Below the pieces are notes generated by a model that saw only the letters and a list, made by a program, of their open reading frames with translations, was not told where the DNA came from and did no database searches. DNA of 64,000 nucleotides from Marasmius tenuissimus (lineage: Eukaryota; Basidiomycota; Agaricomycetes; Agaricales; Marasmiaceae), in assembly GCA_029532415.1 (NCBI GenBank), contig JAQOTA010000069.1, positions 2,914,001 through 2,978,000 on the forward strand, given 5' to 3'. How positions within the stretch are numbered: position 1 is the stretch's first letter; each line of letters starts with the position of its first letter. The translations under genes and the position numbers were made by a program. Below, in pieces: positions 10,520 to 22,784 of the stretch.

Positions 10520-11472
10520 CCCTTTTCCCTGAACTGCCCATTCTCAAGGAGATGCTCCAAAATAATCAAAAGGTCTACAACGCAACTGGGCCTTCAAGTT
10601 ACTCAGACTGCATTCTGAAAGTGCTGTGTTTGCAGCCGCCATACTTCTGAATCTGTTTTTTCTCGGGGGTACCTTCGATGGCACTCCCCGAACGCTCTCT
10701 GGCTATGTTCAAGTGGTCAAGCTACTCGGCAGTTGGGCATCTGTATCTTATGTAGCACGTGATGCATACTCGGACTGAGTCTAATTTAGCTTTGATAGCG
10801 TATTATACCGCCATCAAAGGTGAAGAAGAAAAAGAGATATATCCACCGTACCGGGATGGGACCATTCGTAGCCTCGAGGCTGAGGTCTGGCAGAATATGC
10901 TTACTACCAGTGAGCTTCAGGTCGCCTCTGAAAGTTGAGCTACGACTACGATATATATTGGCTGATCCTTCCCACCCACAGCTTGTCTTTCAATCCTTAC
11001 AGGTCGCGGTTGCTGATCAAGAGATCAAAGGTACACAAATCTACACATCAACATACCGTCGGACTTTCCGACCTGAATTCCACTTGTCTTTCAAAAGTCC
11101 CCAGTATCTGACATCGAAGCTGGCCTCAAGACCAATCAATATGCCGAAGGCTCGAGCTTTCTTCACTCGAGGCCATGCCGTTCCACAAGTGGACTCAAGA
11201 AGATGGACACCCATGTCCCAACAACTGCAGTATTTCACAAGCAGGACGATCACTGCCGATCAGAGACTGTCGACCTACCGGTTTTGGCCCTACACCCGCA
11301 CAATCGCGTGATTTGTTCATACCGTGGAAGAGACTGATAGCTGGTTACTTGTATCCACAGGACCTGCTTAATGAGAGATGCTATGAGCTATTGCCTAACT
11401 CCATTGATATTGGAGGATATCTGTCATCCCTGAACCTCGAGACTGTCATTTTACACTAGCGCTTACCCTAAC
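10520..11472 (+). other. Possible unrecognised multi-exon gene or remnant
   Basis: Protein-like frames occur on the plus strand. One at about 10575-10780 contains SAVFAAAILLNLFFLGGTF, a hydrophobic stretch, followed by VQVVKLLGSWASVSYVARD. A second at about 10818-10930 reads GEEEKEIYPPYRDGTIRSLE. A third at about 11098-11330 contains SDIEAGLKTNQYAEGSS. The frames could be joined by introns but I could not recognise a family or fix a start. An open frame of 163 codons through 10820-11311 reads as low-complexity basic sequence and is probably not the real product. Confidence 0.3.
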
Positions 11473-11556
11473 ATGCTCCATCATGCATTTCGGCCAAAAT
11501 CCTTTATACCATTTGATTTTATGCCGATCGTTTATCATCGCCGAGATACAAAATAT

Positions 11557-12762
11557 ATGAGCACGAGACTCAAATCGAGAACTCGACCCCGTTCTACCCT
11601 TCCTGCCCACAGTTCAGGCTTTCTCGCGTCGCCTCTCTTCATGTCGTCCTCGGTACTCAGCGATCAATGGAAGGATCCCAACCCATGGCAATCCCTTCCT
11701 GTCACCTCATCATTCATACATAGCTTGAAGAGAATGTCTATGCACCTCGTCAATGGCTTCAAGACCGTGTTTCGCATTGCGTTTGCGTTTACAATGTCTG
11801 ACATGAAGACCATCATTATTCCTGTGGTACGTATTTCGATTTTTTTCCATTCTATTTGAGGATTTTGTTTGCTTATTGCTTCGACTTAGATGTGCTATGG
11901 GTTGATGAGTGCACCATCAATGCCAGAAATACACGTCCTCATCCATCTGCTAATTTGGATCTGGCTTTACCTCCTCCAGTTCTGCGCCGCCAACCAGATG
12001 TATAGTCCTGATGAAGACGGGATGAACAAACCTTACCGCCCGATTCCTTCGGGATTGATGACGGTCAAGTCGACGTATAAATTGAGATGGGCGCTTGTCC
12101 CGATATGCTTATGGCTCTCATGGAAGAATGGGGTCTTGATTCCCGGGATTGTACTTACGCTGACGTTTATGGCTTACAATGAGGGTGGCTTGGATTCCCA
12201 GTGGTGCGTACTGCGCTATTCTTTCATTGACCAGCTCTGACGGTATTTAAAACCGTTCAGGTACTCGAAGAATTTTCTCAACGCAATCGGGATAGTTTCT
12301 TGGGACGTGGGAGCATCTATCATCACCGCCGGCGCAGGTAAGTCAAATACGTTCACCTTCTCGGCCTGTTACTAAAATCCTATAAACGCAGTAGGGCAAC
12401 CAGACCTGAACAATATATCGTTCTGGATTGTACCCCTCTTCAATGTTGGTCTCATTTGGACGACCATCCACGTTCAGGTATACTGCGATGGTAGTATGGG
12501 AGTCTGATTTCGTATTCACACACTTGAGTAGGATTTCCGTGATGAAGTCGGTGACCGACTGCAAGGCCGAACTACCTTTCCCACCTTGTGGCCCGCGGGA
12601 AGTCGATACATCACTTTCGTCGTCATCAACTCTTGGACGGCAGGGTTGGGGTGCATTTGGAATCTTTCCATGCCGGCCTATCACTTGTTTCTTACTTTCG
12701 GGTGCTACATGTCTCTTCGCATCTTCTTTCAGAGGTCGGAGGACGAGGACAAGGTCACCTAG
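11557..12762 (+). CDS. UbiA-type membrane prenyltransferase or terpene cyclase homologue, C-terminus cut
   Basis: Five exons: about 11557-11826, 11890-12203, 12261-12337, 12392-12477 and 12532-12762. Upstream in-frame ATGs at 11473 and 11521 are possible. The first Asp-rich motif is NQMYSPDEDGMNKPYRPIPSG. The second is DFRDEVGDRLQGRTTFP. Both are diagnostic of the UbiA superfamily and bind prenyl diphosphate through magnesium. This RPIPSG subtype in fungi includes FmaTC, the membrane sesquiterpene cyclase of fumagillin synthesis, so a terpenoid substrate is likely. Several TM helices are visible. A TAG at 12760-12762 stops the frame. Beyond it the frame would continue RVYM, cross an intron (12775-12831) and read IWLTLARTLPFLQFH to a TGA at 12903. 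That is the usual last helix, so the protein is shortened by about 27 residues, unless a weak donor at 12754 (GTCACC) skips the stop. Confidence 0.75.
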
Positions 12763-12903
12763 AGGGTATACATGGTAGGACCAATCCGTTGCTTCGTTTA
12801 TGTACGTCTCATACTAATTCTTTCCTTCAAGATATGGTTGACGCTTGCCCGGACACTCCCCTTTCTTCAATTTCATGCAGGCATGCTCACGAATCAGTTA
12901 TGA

Positions 12904-15035
12904 TACCTTTCTCGACGCGATAGCGCTATGATAATAGTGAATCATCCTCTCCACCTCTTTTGTCTATAATGCCCTGTAACACCACCACCGCCTGTTGTAT
13001 ACGCTCGCCGTACGCTCTTACAGAACCTACAGTCATCGAGCACTACCTAGGAGTAATAATGGTGGTCCCCTTGTAAACTGTAGTGATGCAAACCTGCCAA
13101 TGGCTCTACGATTCTCTTACTATTCATGCCTTCGCAATACATCAACGCTAGGACTCATGTATCAGAGTCCAGACCCATCCGCGAGTTGGTGGTGTCATGA
13201 ATGGATGTCAAATAACATCCTATGGGGGTCGAGAATCATAATACCAACTGTACTGTGGGTCCTCTCCAGCGACACCCATTCTGATGCTTCGATGCGAGTG
13301 CTACTTCACGACCCATACGAGTAGATGCGTTATTGAGGTTGGCCACTGTATACAGTAATGGATAAAAAGATACTCGGAAACGGACTGAACTCTACCTGTT
13401 CAAAATACTTCTAGGCACTCTGGATGAGAATAAGTGGAGACTTTCGAGGTGTTTTTCGACATCGTGTAAGCACCAGCGTTCGACGGACATGTCTGGCCCC
13501 TGAGTTACGGGATACAGCGATGGTCGTAGTAATCGTGCGACGTGAATTTGATACTGCATACATGCATGTGTCACGGAGGTCCAATGAGAGGGACGCGCCA
13601 CCGTTCATACATGTTCAGGATGTCACTCGGTGTGGAGTGTAAGCTCGCCGTCTATGCCTTACGAACTAGGGTTCCTCGCTAGACAAGCTAATCAAGCCCA
13701 CATGTATCGTCAAATCAACCCCAAGAGGGCTTGAGCTCGAGCCACTATGTATGTTGATCGCCGCACAAAGATCAGGGACGGTGTGATACCGGAAACCGGA
13801 GATATGTCTCTTTGAACTTTGCTAACGAACATCAAAATCAGTATATACTCAATAAGTTTATACCCCAAAAGAAAAGCCTCAAGGCATGACTGGAGTTGAG
13901 CAAGAAGGCCTGGAGGTACACTGAGGCGTGATCTTTGAACGCTGAAGCTTTGTAGTCGAGTGAGGCAACAGCACGGGAATGAATCAAATATAGAAATTTC
14001 ACATTGAACAATGAAGCTGGGAGGATGTCGGCGAGCTCATCATACCAGACTTTGTATCTACTGATTGAGAACCTGTTCGTTCCCTGTTCCCAAAAAAAGT
14101 TGAACCAGGACCTCAGTGATACATTCATCTCTACAGCCCCTTACTCGGTAGGGACGAAAAGGTATAATCCCGAGCCATCCCCGCTTCGCACTTCCCTTGA
14201 AGTCATGTCAAACAACACTACTCAGTCCTGAGCGCCGAATCGAGATTCGAACGGGAGGAAGGATGGCGCGCTAAGATAGTAAATCCAAGCAACATTCATG
14301 AAAATCAACCGGAGATTTAACAGGCCGGAAAGCACTTGAACTTAATCGAACCCCTATGGGGCATTTGCAGTTAGGCCTGGTGAGGAACTGTCCAACTGTC
14401 AGTGTGGGGTTGCACTGATCAGTCGTGGCGTTTCGGAATTTTCCGATAAGAGCGAGGCGCTCGGCGGATAGATGAATGACAACTCAGGAGAACAAGCTAC
14501 CGAGAAAGCGCCCAAGTAGAGGAATTGTTCCAGCTTCGAATCCCTTGACAATCAGAGGATTGGTTCAGGTTTTCAGACTGGACTTGGCGGGTGCGGTTGG
14601 GGAGAGGAGGATTAAGTGGGGTGATAGGGAACACAGGCGGCGGGAAGTCCAAGTTCAGATATGAGGTGGCCGTCATATGGGTACAAAAACCAACGACAGT
14701 TATTCCACACGGGCGCCATTACCCTTTATAGAACATTGAATGGGTCAGTTAAAGAGTCGACATACTTGTCGTTCATTGACACGTGTATGATTTCAGCCCA
14801 TTTCAGCAGACCGCCCCCTCTCCAGACTTTATGCGTCCTACTTCGAAAAATACGTGCTGCAGCTAAACTTCCGTGTTTTTCGTGACCAATACTTTTCGGC
14901 GGCTTTTCATAGAAGATAATAGGCTTCGTCTCTACCAAGTAAAGGCCAGTGGCCACACAACTATCCAAGCTCCAAAATAAAAAAAGTATATTACTCAAAT
15001 CCATCCAACCGACCAAACCCGGGAGGTGGAAGGTT
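12904..15035. other. Long gene-poor stretch, nothing recognised
   Basis: Over 2 kb lies between the UbiA-type gene and the 3' end of the beta-galactosidase gene. The open frames present (for example 12995-13324 plus and 13838-14128 minus) show no motif, plausible splice partners or coding periodicity that I could detect. A TTCGAA box at about 14240 does not fold into a tRNA. Confidence 0.35.
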
Positions 15036-18000
15036 TCACTTCCCTCCTCTCAACTCCTCCCATCCGGGCGCCTCAACACTCGTCACCTCCGCTTTCTTAC
15101 TACTAATTAAGGTTCCTCTCTTTCTCAACTCCAACTTTTCGAACTTGGCCCCCCCCTCATCCAACGCCCAAAGCGTCACCAAGATTTCGTTGCTTCCGTG
15201 ATGGTTCAGGATACCTTCCGGAACGGGATAACTTGTTTGGGGACCCAGACTGGAGATGAATCTCCCGAATTGCCATCCATTGACGAATAAGAGTGATCGA
15301 TAGCGATTTTCGGTGTTATTCGTTAAGGTGAATTCGAAAGAGAGAGGAATGTCGACGTTAACAGGGAAGTCGACGTTGAAGGTTGTGCGGTAGACAGTCA
15401 CACCGGGGGTAGAGATTCCGGTGAACGGAGAGCAGGATTGGTTCCACGAGGAGGCGTCGTAACCGGGGAGGTGGGCACCTCGAAGGGGTAAATCAGGCGT
15501 GAGACGCAAACGAGATGGAAGAGAGGTACCTTCACGCTCAAACCACCATCCACCTTCGTTGTAGGGACCACGAACTTTGTCTGGTGCGTTTTCTTGTCCA
15601 ATATCTAAAAAGAATCGGTGGGTTCAGTGTAAAAAGGTAGAGCGAGCCGGTCAACGTACTGCCGGCAACTTTCCACTCTGTAAAGTCTAGGCTACCATCT
15701 GATGACAGCAACTTGTACCCTCTTATACCTCGCGGGGTCTTGTGATCATCATTGACATTGTCTAGAGCCCAAATTTTGTTGAGTATTCGTAAGGTTTACA
15801 TATTAAAATGGACGTACAATCTTGGTTCCCGCCAGTCGAATCGTGAATGACAGTAATAACTGTAATGGAAAAGCTGGGTTTGGTCAACATTCACAAAATG
15901 TTCACAAAGCATTACATACCGTTATCGTCATCCCTAAGCTGCTCGGGACCAAATGTGAAGGTAGTGTTTAGCAAGTCGATACCGTCCTGACTATGTGAGG
16001 AGCCCTGATCCGAGCCGAGAAAATGGTCGTTCAACCAGGCGGAGTATGCGAAAGAGAAGCCTCTAAGGGAAGTGCAAACGAAGACTCAGTAAGTGATATG
16101 AAGAAAGGAGAGCGGTACGCGCACCCTTGGACGGAGAGATTAACACCGGTAGCGTTTCCATTGAAGTGACCGCGGAAAATCCAGTCACTGGCATGAAAAC
16201 CATATCTACGACAATGAGAAGAGGTTATGGTCAGTTCGCTAGGTCAAACGAGAATCAGATGGGTGTGCTCACTCAGGTCCGTATAGAATGTTCTAAGTCG
16301 CAAGGAATGACTTCAGTATATCTCAGGACTTAAAAATATTGAGATCAAAACAAACCTTCCCGGCTAAAGGCTTCCGTGGCCTCTTCGTCTCCGTCTTGTC
16401 CGCTACAATCCACTCTTCGGTGGAATCATTGAAACCAGGCTGCAACTCTGGTAACGAGTCCGCACACGCCCACTCCAGCTCGCTCAAAACGGGTATATCG
16501 ATATCTGCCAACTCAGACGGGGGCGTAATCACCACTTTAAGCGTACCGATCTCGGTCTTCTCAATAGAGAGAGCCTGCCCGTTCCATGTTATGGCTTCGA
16601 ACGACGTAGGAGCGTAAATCTCGACAATCGTTTCCGTCTCTGTGCCATCAACATCTCCGACGAGATTCAACGTCTTGGTCTCTTCTGTGATGGAGACATC
16701 TCGAACTAGGTACGAACCCGTGAGCAAAACGGAGGGTACACCAGGCGTCAGGTCGTATTGCCCATTTGGGGTCGAAGTCGGGAGACGAGGAGCCCAGAAA
16801 CTGTATACGGTTTCTTTATCGGCGACAATGACTCTCTTGTTCCCAAACGAGAAGATGGATATGCCGGATGTTTCGCCAGAGATTTTGACAGAAGACTATA
16901 AGGGATGCGCATCAACGTTCATTAAGTACAGAGGTAAGAAAGAGGGTCCCGCAGAGAGTATGAATACTTACGTTGTCGCTCGCACTTGCAGTAAGGGTTA
17001 TGGAACCTACTGATTCAATCTCGGTTTCTCCGTCGACCTTGACAGAGATCTTGACATGCTGTCCTCTGAACGCGTAAAGTACGATAGTATCAAGCTGAAG
17101 TTCCGTGAACCCAGCGTAAGAATCTATCAACGAGAGCTCATGAAGATGAGCACGGCACCGACCTCATCGTAGGTGCCCCAAGTAAGAACCTAGAATAACG
17201 AACCAGCGAGGATGCAAGTCAGTCAACGACGTATATTCAAAAACGGGTTCAGGCCCACCTCAGCACTCGCATACTCCAACACACTCTCCCTCCCAAACGC
17301 ATAGTTCGAAACCAGAACCTTACTCTCCCTCCCCTTCAAGCTCACATCAGGAATTGCCACCTCCCCAGTACCGGTCACGTTGACCGTGAGCCTGAACACC
17401 GTATCCGTCGTCTTCTGATTCGTGTTCTGCCTGACAAAGTAGAAGTTGGTCTCGTCCCCAGGCGAATGGAGATGCGTAACGTAGGCCTCTGATGAGTCGG
17501 TGTGTAGGCCAGTTGCGTTTCCGAGGCGGCCAGCGAGCATGTAGGACGGAGATGCGTGGAGAAAGTAGGCTTGTAGTTTGATTTCGTGATATTTGGGAGT
17601 TAGGAGACGGTCTTCGCTGATTGCTGCACCATAACTGTGAAGTTCGGTGAGATGGAGAGGCATGAAGAGAGGTAACGGACCACTTACTCGTAGCTGGAAT
17701 AGATCGTATGCGTATGTAAGTTGCCCCAGTTTGTTCCTCCGTAAGTCATATACAGATTTTGTAGCGCTGTGCCGGCAGCGTAGTTGTTCTTTCGAGTGCG
17801 GAAAATCAAGTAAGTTATGACAAGACAAAGACGACGAGAGAAGAAGGGATTCACCTTGTAATACACGTTAGCGAACTGCTCGTTGATAAGCTCGTAGCAC
17901 ATGTCATATCCTGGACCAGACCAGTAGGAGAATGCACCTCCTGTGACGAACGAACACGTCAAATCCGTGTGAACAGCTCTCAGAGGGACAAAATAAAAGG

Positions 18001-19460
18001 CATACCCTGCCATTCAAACAATGCCAACGGTTCCGCAGGGTTGAACATCTGATGAATCGCATCATGTTCTAACAAAATGTCAGCCTCATAACCTCGCGTT
18101 CTACAGCGTTAGAGCAACCTACGAGTCGAGAGTTCAGTCCACGTCTCCGGTTTATCGCAGTCAAACCCAAGCGGATACCCATCCCACCCGTATAAATCAA
18201 CTTTTCCCTCCCTACTCCTTTCGGTCCCCTTCCCACCATCGGGATCATCGTTGTCCCCACCTACACCCGCGTAGATCCCCGCAGCGTTCTTATCGTTGTG
18301 GATAGTAGGGATTTTTGTTAGGCCGTGTTCACGGAAAACGTCATGGATCTCTTGCATGTGTTGGTTGAGACCCGGGATGTTCAGCGACGGTGGGTTTTCA
18401 GAGCTGTAATACTCGTTCTCTCCTTGTACGGCGATGAGGGGGCCATCGGGGTATTGGTAGGGAGCGGCTTCTTCGGAGAATTTGGCAATACTGGGAAGAG
18501 AAAAGGGATCCAGGTGAGCTACGCAGTCCAGAAAACGAGACGTAATGGGGAGAAACGCACTAAGGCTCCCACAGTTCTCTATATCCCGAATCATTGGTCC
18601 TAGCGAACGAAGCATAGTTTGTCGTCCAGCCCGGGATCCCACCGAGAGTGTATTCAGCGTTCATATAAGGTCTAAAAAAAGACGTCAGACGGTGTAGTTA
18701 AGGGATGCGAGGGATGCGAGGAATAACTAGCCCAGGTCTAAGAATGACCAACACTCCGACTTCCTTGGCCACTTCCAAGAACGCGGCGATGTCGTTGTGA
18801 TGAGTAAACTCGATGGTGTCTTTGTTGGGTGAGGTTAATCCTCAATGGACTGCAGAACGGATACGAGAGCGCCATGAGTGACGTCGTTGATCGGTAAGAG
18901 AAGATACGGGGAGCACGTACGGCAAATGCACACGCCATTGAATCCACCAGCCTGAAGTTGTTGCGAGAAGAAATGTGGGTGTTCACGCGTGATCAAACTT
19001 CAAACATGAAAGAACAAACCTTGAACCTAAAACGTGCTACTGAGCACCGGTAGCAAAAACACGATCAGAGTGGCCATACGTACTTTTGGAGAATATCCCT
19101 CCACAACTCGGGAGCAGGTAATCTGACCGGATGAAACTCGCCCGAGAATAGCAGGTAACGCTGTGAAAGGAGCCGTCGGGCGAGGGCAAAGACCAAGTTG
19201 AGCAGGAAGCGCGTACCTTGCCATCGAGCAAAATAGAATGTTGATCAAAGGTGACGGCCGCATCGGAATCACTGTTATAAAAGTTCACTAGAAAGGCATG
19301 TTGAGTATCATTATCCCAAACTCGAGGGTGTAGTAGCAAGAAGTGACTTACAATCCCCCAACGGCCTAACATATTTCGAACTCTCATCTTTCGTCGATTG
19401 CCCATACGTCATCTGTGTGAGCAACAGCGAGAGCTGTAAGAAACTGAGGAGCCCTTTCAT
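15036..19460 (-). CDS. Secreted GH35 beta-galactosidase, many introns
   Basis: The start is the ATG at 19460, which opens a signal peptide ([20 protein letters not shown]). A first intron (acceptor at 19288) joins it to [20 protein letters not shown], the usual start of the GH35 domain, then [20 protein letters not shown]. The proton-donor Glu lies in GENEYYSS (about 18400). The nucleophile Glu lies in LALFEWQGG, split by an intron near 17945-18005, followed by [10 protein letters not shown] and [10 protein letters not shown]. Downstream come the BetaGal domains 2-3 and, at 15120-15480, the C-terminal jelly roll with [10 protein letters not shown]. The enzyme releases terminal beta-linked galactose from polysaccharides or glycans outside the cell. 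More than ten introns are present and most junctions were not fixed. No break was seen. It stops at 15036. Confidence 0.88.
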
Positions 19461-20833
19461 CGTAGGCTTGCTCAAAGGCAGTATTAAGGAGATAAAAACT
19501 GGGGCGAGGCAAATCCTGAGGAATACCTAATGCTTTCTTATAGTCGTTCGCCATATGCTCGTTCCACAGGACAGACATCTTCCGCAAGTCACGAGGATGG
19601 TGCAACGTCATATCGTGGAAGGAATGGGCGGACCGTTGGTACTGTTTCATAGAGATGCTATGATGAGTGCGTGTAACGGCGTTCGGAAAACAGATGAAGA
19701 ACATACATAGAGAACGTGATTGATCTACATTCGAATGATTCTCCCATCTATAAGCAAGCCCAGAACCGCGATTCCTTGGCATCATTATGAGGTTCTGTTG
19801 AACGAGAAATCAACACCTGTATGAGGGCCAGTAACAGAAAGGTAAGAAAACAATTCAATGATATAAGGGAGAAAACATACCCTGTGATAACTGCCGCCGT
19901 GGTTGCCTCGGTCGGCACACCATAGTTTTGTGTACTAAAAGCCAGACTCAGAGGCGCACCAGCATTCAGTGGCGAATGGACCTATGAGCGAGAAGATATG
20001 TCTACCCATTATGACTAGGGTGCCGCCTTAGGTTGTCGAGGACGAATGACTGCAAAAATTTCAGCTTCCGATGAGTTGCTAGGGGATCACGGCAGAGCCG
20101 GTGTTAAGAAAAGAAACGAGAGCGATCACACGAATAGCTTACCTTTCGACTGGAGTTTCGGAATCTTCACGCATCCAAGGAGTACTATAAGCTTTACCCT
20201 GGAGAGCCTAATGCTGGCATATGTCATGGAATATGTCACGGAATATGCCACCACTGTAGCATCGCGTTGATACAAGATTCTAAGGCTAACGAGATGGCAA
20301 CGAGACGAAGTTATAAAGACTCTTCATCATGTAGGTTTACGCCTAGATGTCCGATAAAAAGGATTAGGAAGAGAGGAGGGAAAATTACTGATAGTATACC
20401 GTAACCGTGCAGGCCAGATATCTCAACGATATCCACGATTCCCGGCGTGCATCTTAATGTAACGTCGCTACGTCGCTACTCCGAGCCCTCACGACCTTCC
20501 ACTTCGTCGAGAACTCGATGTGGGCGAGGAAGATCTGACGCACATGGGTTCTACAACGACGAAGATGGTGTTCAAGAAGAATTGCCGATTCACTTGAAAC
20601 AGCTGTTTTCTGGGGCTACATGTGTTGTATGGAATCCAATTGATGATTGAAGGTGGTTTACCTGGTCATCGAAAGGAAGCCCTGAGTCAGTACCCAAGCA
20701 AGCCGATTAAAAGAAATTCATACCATTTCAGTCATGAATATATGGACATTCATCTTGAAACCAACGTAAACCTGGGATTAGGCAGATTGTCGGCCTATGT
20801 AATGTTTGCTTGATGTTTGCTTCTCATTGGGTG
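19461..20833. other. Upstream region of the beta-galactosidase gene, no gene recognised
   Basis: An open frame at 19384-19785 (minus) overlaps the signal-peptide exon in another frame and is rejected. A plus-strand frame at 20447-20650 lacks any family signal. The region should hold the beta-galactosidase promoter. Confidence 0.3.
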
Positions 20834-20838
20834 ACGGG

Positions 20839-21344
20839 TGTTGAACATGATGGATATCATGTGATACATTGTTGTTGTGTTGTTTACGCGTCACACATTA
20901 TTTATAGAGCAACACCTCTATGAACACTTGTGTTCTCATGCAAGAAGAATCTACATAGCTATTGCTTCACAAATGACACTGTAGATACTCACTACGTAGT
21001 ACTTGCATCAAGTATGATGCTTACAGTCTTTAGTGCAAGGCACAATGGACAGTTGTATTTAGCAGGCCAATAGGACTGCAAACACACTCATTAGTATTAT
21101 GACTATACAGCTAAATACCTACTTCTGGTAGTAGTTTCATACGATGGTAATGACTCTTACATGTACTGAAACTTGTGTATAAAAGTTGGTATTCCAAGGC
21201 CTTAAAGCCTTAGGACAATCTACTCAATTATTGCCTCTCAAGCATCTCAAAGCACTCTAACTACTAGCTCTACAAGCTATCTAACCCAAGGTGAGGTTTA
21301 GGACATTATAACCCACTGTGCAGTTTGACTATGCTGGCTCATCA
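20839..21344 (+). mobile_element. Solo LTR of a retrotransposon
   Basis: The element starts TGTTGAACATG and ends GGCTCATCA, so it has the TG..CA ends of an LTR. It is flanked on both sides by the 5-bp direct repeat ACGGG (20834-20838 and 21345-21349), the target duplication length expected for LTR retrotransposons. A TATA-like GTATAAAAG lies near 21178. Length is 506 bp. No internal gag or pol region is present, so the rest was removed by LTR-LTR recombination. Whether it is Copia or Gypsy cannot be told. The strand is assigned from the TATA-like motif. Confidence 0.8.
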
Positions 21345-21349
21345 ACGGG

Positions 21350-21920
21350 TATAAGTGTTCGTTGGTTCGTTCGTAGGATAGAGGTAGAGCCAAAACAATT
21401 AGGAGCATAGCTTGTTCGGATGGTTTTTGTCATTTTTGCAAAGGCTTGTAGTAATACGGAGATGATGAGCGTACAGGTTCAAGAGAGATGAGTGACATCC
21501 TGTGACAATAATGTGATGAGTCACGCCAGCTCTGAGATAAGATTAGATCCACATGCAATGTGCAACAGACTCTTCCCACATTCTCTTGCCGTATAACCAC
21601 CACCACACCCAAGATACGCTATGGACAGAGAATCCGACATAAGAGAGGTCGATTGGCTAGAGACTGTAAGTTGCTATTCAGTTTTGTGTTTTTGATGTCA
21701 GTGTTCATCCCTGACATCTGTCTCAGCATCTGCCTGGTCAACTGGCATCATCACCCAGTCAATTATGGACGATCCTTTGTGCCCTGTCAAGAATGAGGCC
21801 AGTGACTAGGAAAACCCCTCAGGCCACCAACAGGGTCAAGAGTGCGAAGGCTAGAGGATAGATTTGAGTAGGGCAAGTGTAAGATAGTACATGCTGGAAA
21901 GAAGCACTATGAGACAAAGT
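21350..21920. other. Intergenic between two mobile-element remnants
   Basis: No coding signal is seen. The last eight bases (GACAAAGT, 21913-21920) are the left target duplication of the next element. Confidence 0.35.
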
Positions 21921-22451
21921 TAGTGTTACCAGTAGCTCGGCTCGAGCTGCAGCTCGAGCGGCTCTGAACCGGTTCAGCCGGTTTGAGCCGCCTCAAATTT
22001 TTTTCATTCTTCTTGTCTTTGTTGGGACTACTGGAGACTCTAAGAGGTGTTAAAAATGTATTTAAATGTATGTTAGTTTTCGTAGATTACAGTAAACTGC
22101 AAAAAAACCAGTAATCATCACACTCTACCTACCCAAAAACCCTGACCTTGGCGTGGGAAAACAACCCACCAGTGGGTCATCACATGCAGGGATGACACCT
22201 CGACCCATAATCACCTCCAATAACCTATTTTTCAGTATAAAATAGCTCAAATGTGGTTGAAGTACCATATTCATAGTCATTACAAGGTACGCAAAAAATA
22301 ATAATTTTTTAATAGCATGAGCCGCAGCTGAGCTGCTCGGAGTGGCTCAAAGAGCTGAGCCACATCCTGTTAGCGGCTCGCGGAGCTGCGGCCCAATTTG
22401 AGCTGCGGCTCTTGAGCTGGAGCCGAGCCAAGCTAACCGTTGGCAATGCTA
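21921..22451. mobile_element. hAT-like MITE
   Basis: The 531-bp element is bounded by TAGTGTTACC on the left and the inverted TAGCATTGCC on the right. It is flanked by perfect 8-bp direct repeats GACAAAGT (21913-21920 and 22452-22459). An 8-bp target duplication with ends of this type fits the hAT superfamily. Subterminal regions on both sides are dense in GAGCTGCAGCTC-like palindromes, plausible transposase-binding repeats. The middle is AT-rich with no frame. It is non-autonomous. Confidence 0.85.
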
Positions 22452-22784
22452 GACAAAGTTGTCAGACTGGGGAACTATCTAGAGGTGTCCATGATTATAT
22501 ATGACAGAGCCAAGCTGTAGAGATATCATGGGAGCGAAGATAAAACAGGAAAACTGAAGGAACAAGTGATAAGAATTAAGGGATACATGTGAAAACATTG
22601 TCATGATGGAAACCATATGGTATGCTGGGAAAATATCTGGAAACAATGTGGAACACCAGGTAGTACCAGGTAATGATATGGAGGCCAGAATGTGATGGTG
22701 AGAACATGTAACCATGGGAGATAAAGAGAAAAACATGGGGAAAAAGTACCCGGGGACCAAGGGAAGGGAAAACAATAGGTGGAT

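Noticed and set aside
10820..11311. Open frame of 163 codons with a basic start
   Set aside because: It reads across likely introns, and other frames in the same stretch look more protein-like.
14225..14300. Possible tRNA (GTTCGAATC box)
   Set aside because: The T stem does not pair and no acceptor stem or D arm could be built.
19384..19785. Open frame of 133 codons on the minus strand upstream of the beta-galactosidase
   Set aside because: It overlaps the beta-galactosidase signal-peptide exon in a different frame; the signal peptide plus splice gives a better model.
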